A DNA stretch of 64,000 nt from Sabellastarte sp. h YS-2021. Its lineage: Eukaryota > Annelida > Polychaeta > Sabellida > Sabellidae. The stretch is taken from assembly GCA_964017235.1 (NCBI GenBank), contig OZ024938.1, positions 61,805,816 to 61,869,815 on the forward strand, written 5' to 3'. The position numbers and the translations under genes were made by a program. The notes under the pieces are model-generated. The model made no database searches and was not told the DNA's origin. It saw nothing but the letters and a program-made list of their open reading frames with translations. This document shows, one piece after another, positions 15,001 through 27,700 of the stretch (position 1 is its first letter; the number at the start of each line of letters is the position of its first letter).

Positions 15001-18000
15001 TTTTCTAATTTGCATATTTTATTTCATAATATTGCTAGGAAAACCCCACGGAAGTAAGAGAATTTGAAGTATTTGATCTTTAACCTAACAGACTTAAAGC
15101 AGCATTTCTATTCATTAAATATAAAATGTTGTTAGAAATTCCCACCTAATTGGGTAATCTCGTATTTCTTCATTAATATTATAACCTGCGTGTGCAAGTA
15201 TTTGATATTTAAGTAGAAATAATATTTATTATTATAAAATGATTGTGTACGAGTTGTGGGTATGAGTTGTTGGTCATGAGATGCTGTGGTCACGAGTTGC
15301 ATGTAAATCATTTTCATGTAGGTTTGACTGATCACTGCCGCCAGATTATGGTCTCCCTTAAATAATTATATCCCCAGATGAAAGTCGGGGATATATTGGA
15401 TTCAGGTCCGTCGCGCCGCCGCCGCCGTAGAAATTTCCTTGTGGACGCGATAACTCAAAAACGGATTAATATTTTTTTTTCAAACTTGGTACACATGTTA
15501 AGGATGCCCAAAGGAAGATCCCTATTTTAAGGTGACCTTAAACTCCCAATAATAAAGAACTTATGGCCACCTTAAGGTCAGAAATTGCACTTTTGGCCAC
15601 TTAGAGCCCTCTAGGTCACAAACTATGAGGCTTATCTGCCTCAAATTTTACCTGAGAACACATTAATATATTCTTAGTACATGTGCCGAAAATCAAGACT
15701 TTAAGTTGAGGAGAAAATTGTCTTTGAGGCCCATAAAGACCCCACTTAGGACTTTTTGGAAGTGGTAATTCTGATGAGTCTCAAACTGCACTAGATGTAA
15801 CTCTTATATGTAATCCTTGTCTGTGAAAAATTTAAAGGCTGTAGGTTTACCTGTTAGGCCGACTTAAGATCTCAAAATTGCCCACAGAGACCCAATTTAT
15901 GGACTTTTTGCCATCTTCAAGCACTGTAGCTTTCAAACTATGTCTCTCATCTAAGTGAAATATCATCTGAGAATATATCAATATGTTTTTCTTGTATGTA
16001 CTCCAAAATTTAGGCCTTTAATAGACATTTAACCCATGTATGAGGACCATAAACACCCACCCGAGTGACCCTTTTAAGACATTTTTCACATATTTTGCTC
16101 TGTAACTTGGAAATGGTAAGTTTGAGAAGTTTCAAACTGTATTAGATATATATTCTATGTGTAATGTTAGTATGTAACAGATTTTAAGTCTGAAGCTTTA
16201 ATTAGATTTAATTAGTATTTGAACAAGGATGGATGGTCTGAGCAGGTGAAATCTTCTAAGCAGGAGTTTTGCAATTGTTTGGAAAGAATGTTGATGGAAA
16301 TTAGAAATAAAAATATACAATAGTAAATTGGAATGTGCAGAGAGTAGATTGGATATACTGTCTTTCAGATTACTTTCTCCTAAATGGGATCTTTGGACAT
16401 TTAAAAATCATGTGTCTTTTTGTATCAATATGGTTTAATTAATACAAGTTTAATACTTGAGTGTTAAAAGACAGATTTGAACAATCAATTTAGTTTGCAT
16501 GTGATTGAGGCTAAACAATTTAAAAAGACCTCAGTGCAGTGTAAATCTTTTTGGACAACTTGCATTGTGACAAAGTTGGACAAATTAAAAGACAGATTTG
16601 AACAATCAATTAAGTTTGCATGTGTTTGAGGCTAAACAATTTAAAAAGACCTCAGTGCAGTGTAAATCTTTTTGGACAACCTGCATTGTGACAAAGTTGG
16701 ACAAACAAGCTTGACAAACTAATTATAGTTCAAAAAGAAGTGAATTAGTGAAAGAGGGCTAAATTGGGCATTGAATAATAAAAACATGCACCTTTTGTCA
16801 ACCTGCCTGACTGGTTTACCTGAGAAAACAAAGTTCATTGGATATCACTTGTCACCATATGAAAAAGGAACAAACTATTAACTAATCTGGTTTATCAAAC
16901 ATACAGTGTTAGTGTCTTGTGAAGTTAGATTATCCTTTGACTATAAAAAAAAGGAAAGTTAATCTACCAAAATAGTTAAAGATGTCAGGAAAAAACACTG
17001 TTTGTAGTTTACGTGATGGAAGGAGATCTAGTTCACAGCCTAATGTGTCTAAGTCACAAAAAAGATCCATTGACTTTGTTTCTCCCACATCACCAGAAAA
17101 CACACTTACTTTGTCTTCCATGCGGATACTCCTCAAGGAAAGCATGGCTCCTGTTACTGCTGACCTTGATGACTTGAAAGCTTCAGCTCAATCTACTGAT
17201 GCAAAACTGGATGAGATAACTTCCTTGACCAAAAGAATAGACAACTTAGAAAAAGAGAATTCTGATTTGAAAAGTAAGTTAGAAAGATCAGATGCAAGGT
17301 GTAAAGCACTTGAAGAGCGTGTGATCTCTATGGAAAGTTACAGCAGGCGTCATAATCTTAAATTCATCAATGTTGCAGACCAGTCAGCCAGTGAGAATTG
17401 CGAGCAACTTATCCTAGAGCTCTGTAACAGGCTTGATATTCACTTGGATGATCATCAGATAGATCGTGCCCACAGGCTTGGAAGTAAATCGAAAGTAAAA
17501 GCTCCAATTCTGGTTAAGTTCCTGAGCTACAAGGTCAGGCAACGTGTGTTAAGAGAGAAAGCAAGGTTTAAAGAGAAGGGTATTCTTGTTGTGGAAGATT
17601 ATCCAAAAGAAGTCCTACAGCGCCGCAAAATGTTCACACCTACACTGAATGCTGCTTATAACTCCCATTCACACAAAGCAAGGCTGCAAGGTGACAAGTT
17701 GTTACTTGATGACAAGCTGTACTCCATTAACGATTTCAACAAGCTGCCTGAAGAGTTAAGACCTGAAAACCTCACCACAATCACAAAGCAAAACATGACA
17801 GCCTTCTTTTCGCGTCACTCCAAGCTATCAAACCACTATCCATGTGAATTTATGCAGGATGGCGTTTTTTATGTGTCTGTTGAACAATGCCTAATGCATA
17901 AGAAAGCTGCTCTCTTTGATGACTATCACACTGCCACTGCTATCCTGAAATGCAAGGATCCAGCTGACGCAAAAGCCTTAGGGAAAAAGGTGCATAACTA

Positions 18001-18721
18001 CAACTCAGATGTCTGGAACAAAAATAGGGACTTGATCATGAAGTCCGCCATAGATGCGAAATTTTCCCAAAATCACTCTCTTGCTGAGTTCCTCAAGAGT
18101 ACGGGCAACAACATTTTAATTGAAGCTAATCCTTTTGACCGATACTGGGGTGTAGGTCAATCCCTACAAGATGCTAATATTTGGAAGAAGGACTTGTGGA
18201 ACGGTCGTAATAAGCTTGGGACCATACTAGCTGAAATTCGTGCTAAGTTGTCTAGACAGTGATTCTGTATGAAAAACTTGAAATAGTTACTCTGTCTTTT
18301 TAAAAAAACTTTAAACTAAATGTTAATCGTATTGCAAAAACAGCCTGACCATATCGAAAAAATAAGATGTTTATATGTTATTTGAACCTGTTTTTTAACT
18401 GCTATTAAAAACTACCTATATTTGTTAAAGATAATGTAAGTCAGATTACTTTTACATACAAAAACTATGTCCAAATAGTTTAATAATCAAAACTGCCTAT
18501 AAAACAGTGTTCTAATGTATTTAAAGTTGTTTCAAACTACCTTTTTGATCATGTTTTGTTAACATAATTAAAAACTGCTTTGATTATAATTATACGCAAT
18601 ACTGACTAATACTTAAAAGATTCATTTTATAAGATATGTTTCAAGTTAATTACATATATTCAACAAGAACCTTATTGGTAGATACATCAATTTGTGCAGA
18701 TCACTCTCATTTTATTTAAAA

Positions 18722-18782
<61 letters not shown>

Positions 18783-21700
18783 AACTGTTTCTAATTGTAA
18801 ATTGGCTGAAGGCTAACACTCTAAACTAATACTGATAATGTTTTGTAATTAAAACATCCCAACCTACTAAAGAAAATTATAGATCATGTTTTGTTAACTT
18901 TGATTATGATTATACGCAAATACTGAATATCAATTAAAAGACTAATTTTATGTGATATGTTTGAATTTGATTACATTTATTCAACAAGTATCTTATTTGT
19001 ACTTACATCATTTTGTGCAGATCACTCTCATCTTATTTAAAACTATTGAAAATTGGTGTTTTTTGTTTTACGGTTCCTAATTGTAAATTGGCTGAAGGCT
19101 AACTTTCTAAAACAAATACTGATGTTATTGTAATTAAAAGACCATTTTTAATAGTTTTTCCTTATATGTATTTTTTTTTTTTTTTTTTACAAAATAAAAA
19201 CTGCTTATCATTATGATTATACATAAATACAGAATATTAATTAGAAGACTTATTTCAATAGTCCTTTTCCTTATATGTATTTTTATTCTATCTAAGTTTG
19301 TTATTTTCAAAATTATTCTTTGATTTAATGATACACCTACCCAGAAATCCATCATAGAGTTTTAACATTAATGCCTAATATATTTTGGATATTACAAAAT
19401 CCTGCAGTGGAGTTTCCCTTCCCCATTTGACCATATGCTTGTTCTGTATGTCATATTGTATATAAACATTGTACATATGTTTTTCCATGTAAATGCCAGG
19501 TATTCAGTTTTTATAAATGTCAACGTTCATGATAGAGTCCTCTATAAAAATTACAGCAAGTGTTGCAGTGAATTATATTTAAATCTTTATAAGGAAGTGC
19601 ACATTTTAAGTTTATTTTTTGAGTCTAAAAATATGTTATGGCTAACAACCCTGAAACATTGAATATCTTTAGCCTAAATGCAAGAGGCTTGGGAGATAAA
19701 AAGAAAAGACAGGCTGTTTTCAATTGGTTAAATGACAAAGGTCCTGGTATATTTCTTATTCAGGAAGCCCACTCATGTCCTGAAAAGGAAAACGAATGGC
19801 GTTCTATGTGGAATGGTGTTATAAAATTTTCTCATGGCACTTCAAACAGCAGGGGACTTGCAGTTTTGATTTCCAGTGGCTTTGATATTAATATCACAAA
19901 AACCGTTACCGATAATGATGGAAGGTTTTTAATCCTTACTTGCACTGTTTCAGATTTAAATCTTACATTTGTAAATATTTATGCACCTACTATTGATAAG
20001 AGAAGTGAACAAGTGGCTTTTGCCAACTCTATCTGTGAAACATTAAGTAACTACAAAGAAGAAAATATTATCTTAGGCGGTGATTTAAATATCAATCTTG
20101 ACACCTATGCCACAGATGGACTGTATAGCAAAAAGCCAAGCTATAGGAAAGCCTTATTATCGTTAATGGATCCACATGATCTTGTTGATATCTGGAGAAT
20201 TCAGCACCCAGATATTCTGCGTTACACACGTCGAGAAAAGACTAAATCTGGTTTGAAGCAGTCCCGATTAGATTACTTTCTCATCCCATGTAATATGGGT
20301 TATATCACAACTCACACTGATATCAAGCCTAGTATTAAATCTGACCATAGTCTTCTTCATATACGTTTAGCTCTTTTAGGTCAACAAAGACGAGGAAAAG
20401 GATTTTGGAAGTTAAATGTAAAACTACTATCGGATAAAAAATACATAGAGCTTATTAAAAATGTGATAAAAGACTCGATTTCTGATGCTAAAAATCTTAC
20501 ACAAGACTCTCTAATTTGGGATTTCATAAAATGTAGAATACGATCTGAGAGTATATCTTATTCCATAGCCAAAAGAAAAATGGAGAGGCAAGAGATTGAA
20601 TCATTAACTAAACACTTAAGTGAATTAGAAGAAATAATATCTACCTCACCTACTACAGAATCCTTGGATGAGTATAGCCTTATTAAAACACAGCTAAATG
20701 GTCACTATGAGGAATTAGCAAAAGGTTCTATAATCAGATCACGCTGTCAACAAATTCATGAATCGGAAAAGCCAACCCAATACTTTTTCAACTTAGAAAA
20801 GGCCAATTACAACATTAAGCATATTAGGTCCTTAAAACATAATGATGAATACATTTCTGATCCTCAAAAAATTTTAGATCTACAGAAAAGGTATTTTTCA
20901 AAAATCTATACTGAAACAATTCATGACAGTGAAAAACTGCAATCTGAAACTAACTTTTATTTAAATAAAATTAACATTCCATCTATTTCAGAGGACAGTA
21001 AGTTTTCTTGTGACCTTCCCATTTCTTTGGAAGAAGTAAAGACAGCAGTCCAAAGTATGGCCAATAACAAATCTCCTGGCCCGGATGGCATTCCTACTGA
21101 GTTTTACAAAACCTTCTGGCCTGACATTGGCGAGTCAGTTTATAGAAGTTTTACACTTGCTTACGAGCTAGGTAAATTATGTGGTAGTCAAAAACAGGGT
21201 GTAATCACCCTTATACCGAAAAAAGACAAAGATTTAACAGATTTGAAGTCATGGCGCCCACTTTCTATCTTGAACACGGACTACAAAATTATTGCAAAAG
21301 TATTAAGTACCAGGCTAAAATCTGTTTTAAAGGAAATTATAAACCCAGATCAGGTAGGCTACATGAAAGAGAGACTTTGTGGGGAGAATACTAGACTTAT
21401 TTCAGATGTGATAGAATATTGTACAATTAAAAATCTTCCAAGCATAATCTTATTGGCGGACTTCGAAAAAGCTTTCGATTCAGTAAAATGGTCTTTTTTG
21501 ACACAGATCTTGGGCTTTTATGGCTTTGGACAAAACTTTAGAAAGTGGATCTCTATTTTGTATAAAGACTCTGAGAGTTGTGTGACAAACAATGGGTATT
21601 TGTCTTCATTCTTTAAACTGTCAAAAGGCATCAGACAAGGTTGCCCAATAAGCGCACTGCTATTTTTGTTAATAGCTGAAATTGTAGCCATTGTTTTAAG

Positions 21701-24700
21701 AAGCTCCGAAAGGATACATGGCATAAATGTCAATGGGAAAAATATAAAATTCTGTCAATTAGCTGATGATTTAACATTGTTTTTATCCAATACCCCTTCT
21801 GTCTTAAGTGCAATAGAAATTTTTGAAGAATTCTACAGATATGCTGGCTTAAAGTTAAATAAATCAAAAACTATTGCTTTTCTTTTAAAAACTGATCAGG
21901 AAAAGGTCTATCAAGATGACAACATTGGTATTCAATGGACATCAAAACCATTCAAAACTTTAGGTGCATGGTTTTCCCCCGACATTGGTGAGTCCTCGCA
22001 GCTAAATATACAAGGTAAAATGATAACAATTAAAAAAATTTTAAATTCCTGGTCTGCTAGATGCCTTACCTTAAAAGGTAAGATTACTGTTATAAAGTCT
22101 CTGGTAATCCCACATATTCTGCAGCTTGCTTCTATTGTAACTTTTAGCCACAATCTGATATCGGATATAGATAAAATACTGTTTGAATTCATTTGGAAAA
22201 AAAACACCTAGTTTCAAAAAATACTTTACAGCTGTCTTACGACCTAGGAGGTTTAAAAATGGTATCTGTCAACCACATTGTAGAAACAGCAAAAATCATG
22301 TGGGTTAAAAGGTTTTTCAGTGAAATAAATGCAAGTTGGAAAATCTTGGCATCAGAGCTGATGGGACTTGGAAAACATGTCTTGTTGAAAAAACAGTCTT
22401 TCAATAGTATCAAAAATAATGTGAAGACTATCTTCTACTATGATCTATTACGTATTTGGTTTCAATTTCTGATGAAAAATTTAAAAAATGTAGATAACGT
22501 GCTTCATGAGCCAATTTTTAATAATCCCCATTTCTTGGTGGGAAATCATCCATTATCATCTCAGAATGTGAAAAATCCAGTGTTAAAGTGTTTCACTGTC
22601 CAGGACATTTGGGACAGTGATCATGATACTTTCAGATCTAGAAATTATATTGAAAATTTTTATAACATTAGTTTGCCATATATGTTATACAATCAGGTTG
22701 TTAGATCAGTGTCATCTGTAATGAAGTTGATTAACAAATGTGGTAACAACATTGCCCTGGAAAGATGCTGTAATATTCCTGATAAGTGTCTGTCTAACAT
22801 AAGCCAAATAAAAAGTTCAGAGGTTTATTCATATTTCTTAGCACTTGAGTATAAGACACCAAAGAGTCAGGAAAAATGGATTGAAAACTACCCATTTCTT
22901 GAAAGTTTGGACTGGAAACCAGTGTATTTACTTCCAAATTTAATCCTAAATGATGCTTACCTGATCACCTTTCAATATAAAATACTACATAGAGTTTTTG
23001 CCTGCAATTATAACCTCTTTAAGTGGAATATTAAAAATTCACCTCTCTGTGACATCTGTCAAAAAATAGACAATCTTGAACATTATTTCTACTATTGCAT
23101 AGACACAAATGTATTCTGGGTTCAAGTAAAGAGCTGGCTGAACCAGTTGTTATCTATTGAATTGAGCTTGACTGTCTTGGAGATATTTTTCGGAGTCTTA
23201 AAGTTGGACCCAAAGGACTGGTATACAGTTAACTTTGTTATACTAATAGGGAAAAAATTTATATCAAAGTGCAAAAAAAATAACAAAGAATTATTTTTTA
23301 ACAATTTTCTGGAGTACCTAAATTGGATGTTAAGTTTAGAAGAGGGGGTCTACATCAGGCAGGGAAAATCAACAGCATTCTCTGCAAGATATAGCCTCTT
23401 GCAAGCACATTTTTTCTAATTTTCTAATTTATCCATATAATGAGTGAATATGTATGTGTATCTTCCTGTACAATTTATTTTCTCTTTTTGTTCTAATTAT
23501 TGTCTGCTCACCTTTTGTATCTTTTTGAATATCTTTTTAGATCTATTGTACATCTTGTGTCATGCTGTTTTTCTGGCAATAAAAACAAATAAAAAAAAAA
23601 AAAAAAAAAAAAGTCTGAAGCTTTAATTTGAAGGTCAAATTGAGGTCTCTGACGGGCTCCCAAAGACCCAATATATGGACTTTTTGCCACCTTTAAGCCC
23701 TGTGACTGTTAAACTATGTTATTGATGGAGCTGAAATCCCATCTGGGAATGCATTATTATGTCCTTTTTACATGTGCCGAAAATCAAGGCTTTAAGTAGA
23801 CATTTAACCTGTGTTTGAGGACCATAAATCCCCACCCGAGTGACCCTTTTTAGACATTTTTCACATATTTTGCCCTGTAACTTGGAAATGGTAAGTCTGA
23901 GAAGTTTCAAACTGTATTAGATATATATTCTATGTGTAATCTTAGTATGTGACAAATTTTAAGTCTGAAGCTTTAATTTGAAGGCCACATTGAGGTCTCT
24001 AAAAGGCCCCATAGAGACCCACTATTTGGACTTTTTGCCAGTTTTAAGGCCCATGACTGTTAAACTATGTGACTGATAGAGCTGAAATCTCATCTGGGAA
24101 TACATTATTATGTTCTTTTTACATGTGCCAAAAATCAAGGCTTCAAGTAGACATTTAAACTGTGTTTGAGGACCATTAACACCCACCCGAGTGACTGTTT
24201 TAAGACATTTTTCACATATTTTGCTCTGTAACTTGGAAATGGTGAGTCTGAGAAGTTTCAAACTTTATTATTAGATACATATTCTATGTGTAGTCTTAGT
24301 ATGTAGCAGATTTTAAGTCTGATGCTTTAATTTGAAGGCCACATCGAGATCTCTAAAAGGCCCACAGAGACCCAATATTTGGACTTTTTGCCACCTTTAA
24401 GCCCTGTGACTGTTAAACTATGTGATTGATTGAGCTGAAATCCCATCTGGGAATGCATTATTATGTCCTTTTCACATGTGCCGAAAATCAAGGCTTTTAG
24501 TAGACATTTAACCTGTGTATGAGGGCCATAGACACTTGCCCAAGTGACCTTTTTTGACATTTTTTTTCTGTATTTTGCCCTGTTATTTGGAAATGCTTAG
24601 TGTGACAAGTCTTAAACTGTATTATATATAATTTTTGTTGGTTGTGTATGCCCCCCAAAAAGTTTCAGTTCTGTAGTTTAATTGCTAAGGTCTCTTTAAC

Positions 24701-27700
24701 AATTGTCTCTTTAACAAATGCCCACAGAGACCCAATTTTATGGATATTATGTAGGGCTGCCACGAGTAGTAATTTTACTACTCGAGTACACTTTAACCAT
24801 TACTCTACTCTTGAACGAGTACTCTTTTTTACAATGAAATCAAGAAAATGTACCATTTCACTGTATAATTTGATATATTGCACATCATTTCTGACAAAAA
24901 TATAGTGGAAAATTCAAAATTTTAATGCAGACGAGTACTCTTTTCCTGATTTTGTACTCTAAATAATCCAGTACTCTACTCTTTGACGAGTACTCTACTA
25001 CTCTGTGGCAGCCCTAAATTATTATGCCACTTTAAAGCCCTGTTACTGTCAAACTATGTGGCTCATAGAGCTGAAATCTTTGAATTTTGCAAAGGAAGTG
25101 CCTGTCTATTTAAATTTTGAATATTAATAATGGTATGGCTATCTTAGGCTTTTAAGAACTTATTTTTGTGTGTTATCTCTCTGCTTGCTGAGTTTTTAAC
25201 TTTTTAATATGAAACTGGTTAAACATATTCAAGTAGGCAAAATGGACACTGTTATTTTCTGGTGAGCTTTAAGTCCCAAATATTAATGAAATTATAGCCT
25301 TATGTAGTAAAAATAGGGGATTTTTAACCCTCAACTAGCCCAGTTTTATTCAACTTGCCTTAATTTTGACACAGCTCCTACAGTTATGAACTCATTTCAA
25401 TTGATAATCACATACTTAAAATTCTCAATTCTGAATTATTATTATAAATCTGTTCTTGTCGTTAGATAATTTATATTTAATTCTGGAGGTATATAATCTT
25501 CCTGTTGGACATTCCTTATTTATATATTTGATTTTATTTTAGTGATAAGATTAACTGAGCTTTTTGTATTTGATTACCCCTTTTATATTATAAGTGTTTG
25601 TTTACCATTTGTGCTACAGCACTCCATCTCTTTGTAGTCCCACCCCCCATCCCCCACCCACCTCTGGGACCTCCAGCTATTAAGTGACACTAAATAAACA
25701 AAGGTATACAGATCTTCTGTAATAGTGAGATAGGTGTGGAGAAGGGGAGAGAGGTGGGGTGGGGGTGGGAGGTGGTGTTTGGTTCATTATCTAATTATCT
25801 AAGACAAAGGGAGTCAGAACTGAGATTGTGTCACATATTTAGGTTGCATATATATGGACCACATATATAGGAATTGAGGAAATGAATAACTGAAAAACAA
25901 TGCAAATTCTAAAAATAATATAATAAAATAATAATATAAATAATATATGATTTTTAAATAATATTTTATTTGTGAACAAATATAGAAACAGAGATACGCT
26001 TTTGGAATTATGAATTTAGAATGGACATTCAATCATCAATCATTTAAATACTTTGAAAATAGGTTCAGAGTTACCCTTTGCAGGAAGATTGAAAAGTATG
26101 ATGAGTTGAGTTAAAAATAATATTTTATTTGTCAACAAATATAGAAACAGATATGCTCTTTTGAGATTATTAATTTAGAATGGACATTCAATCATCAATC
26201 ATTTAAATACTTTGAAAATAGGTTCAGAGTTATCATTGCAGGAAGATTGAAAATATGATCTGTTGAGTTATGTATTCGACGTCTGGGGATACACCATCTT
26301 CCTTGGGAAGATATAAACTTAGTAGATTGATGTGCTGAAGTTCATATAACTTTTCCCAATATTTATGGCATACAACAAATGGATTAAATAAAAAATTCCC
26401 GATCAAAACCTGTGGCGTGAGTGATGACCTGTCTGGGGATATGTTGGCGCCGAGTTGGCCCAATCTAGTTTCTTGAGCTTTCATTTTTTTTTTAAAAAAT
26501 TTATTACACCAGACTATCAACCAACATTTACTTTTGTACATAGCTGTTCACAGTGAGCCAAGTGGCCTTGATCAGTAACAGAAGTCCACTGTTAAAAATG
26601 ACTAAATAAATAAGTGTTTTTCATTAATTTAAACTTATGAAATTATCCCCAGATTTTTTAGCTCCTCCCCCACATTTTGTGCAGTGGTGGGGGACTTTTT
26701 GAAATTCCTAGAATCAACACTGTTTAATCCTGCATCAGGAGAACCACACACATTAGTTTACAGTTTGCATCACCAAGCGGTTAACCATTTCATACTTTAA
26801 TTACTTAGCCCCTAACATATTGGTTGAATCAAGCTCATTGGTAACACATTGGATGTACAGCCTATTCTGCTATGACCTCATTGAAAGGGATGTAAAGCTG
26901 AAATTTTGACCTTTGACCTCAGAATCTAGGCTGAAAATTTGAAAAATTTAGTATTTTTATTTATTAATTTTTTTTTGACAAATTCTTTTTAGAATGATAC
27001 AGATTGTAGCAGCCTTACTTCTACCACTTCTTCACCCAAAATAAGTAGCATCAGTACTCAGTCTGAGGAGATTCCAGTGACAGCAAGCCAGCCAACTCCA
27101 CAACCTCATGGCTGTGACACTTCAAAGGTTAAGCATTGTCACCTAGCATTTTTGCCTAACTTTTTTTTATGCTTTCATATCCTAACTTTTGTTGGCATCA
27201 AACTACCAGGAAAAGGGAATGTGGCCATCACAAAGCTTGTTGAGAGGATATTTTGAAATGAAATATGTATTATGAAATATTCAATTCCTTTAAATAGAGT
27301 TCTTATTAGGAGAAGTAAGCATTTTACTTTATTGTCACCATTATCTAGGAACAGTGATGAAGTAGAAGTAGTTTTGTGGTATCATAGAGATTTGATTTAA
27401 ATAGGGTTCCACAGTAGAATTCCTTTCCAGTAAATTTCTGGAATTTCTATTATTATTCAGGTGAATATAATGTTAACATGTCCTGGTATATGGGAGGAAA
27501 ATTCATGCAATTGTACCTGCTGACTCCTGCCTATTTTCTCTTCAGTAACCGTAACACTATTGGGCGAGATTTCATTCAACTTTAGTATGTATATAGCATG
27601 GGCCCAGGAGAAGTTTTCTGATACTCTCTATTAGACGTTTGATCTTTCAGAAGGTCACCTGCCCAAATTTACTGGGTTTTTTTTTCTCTCTTTTAAGGAC

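Larger units (their letters stand above)
16204..23610 (+). mobile_element. Full-length L1-superfamily LINE with NADAR-fused ORF1 (7.4 kb)
   Basis: A complete non-LTR retrotransposon: 778-bp 5' UTR, ORF1 (16982-18262), a 1,375-bp spacer, ORF2 (19638-23419, one frameshift), 3' UTR with AATAAA at 23578-23583, and a poly(A) tail of about 20. It is bounded by an 18-bp target duplication inside the array of Helitron-like element 2. The inferred bottom-strand nick (ACTT|AAAA) suits an L1-type endonuclease. APE-type endonuclease, RT and C-terminal CCHC place it in the L1/Tx1 group. Intact ends and a single disabling lesion suggest a recent insertion. Confidence 0.93.
15371..26468 (+). mobile_element. 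Helitron-like element 2, interrupted by a LINE and a hAT-type element
   Basis: The 5' end A|TCCCCAGATGAAAGTCGGGGAT matches the cap of element 1 almost exactly and is followed by GGATTCAG, CCGTC and a CCG repeat as in element 1. The proposed 3' end has GTCTGGGGATAT, a bulged TTGGCGCC hairpin, CAATCTAG and a host T, again parallel to element 1. The body consists of about 351-bp monomers (15450-16203 and 23629-24750) and a 159-bp duplication near the 3' end. The 5' end is secure; pairing it with this 3' end is inference from the family resemblance. Confidence 0.65.

Noticed and set aside
16930..17145. 71-codon minus-strand frame
   Set aside because: A shadow of LINE ORF1 on the opposite strand.
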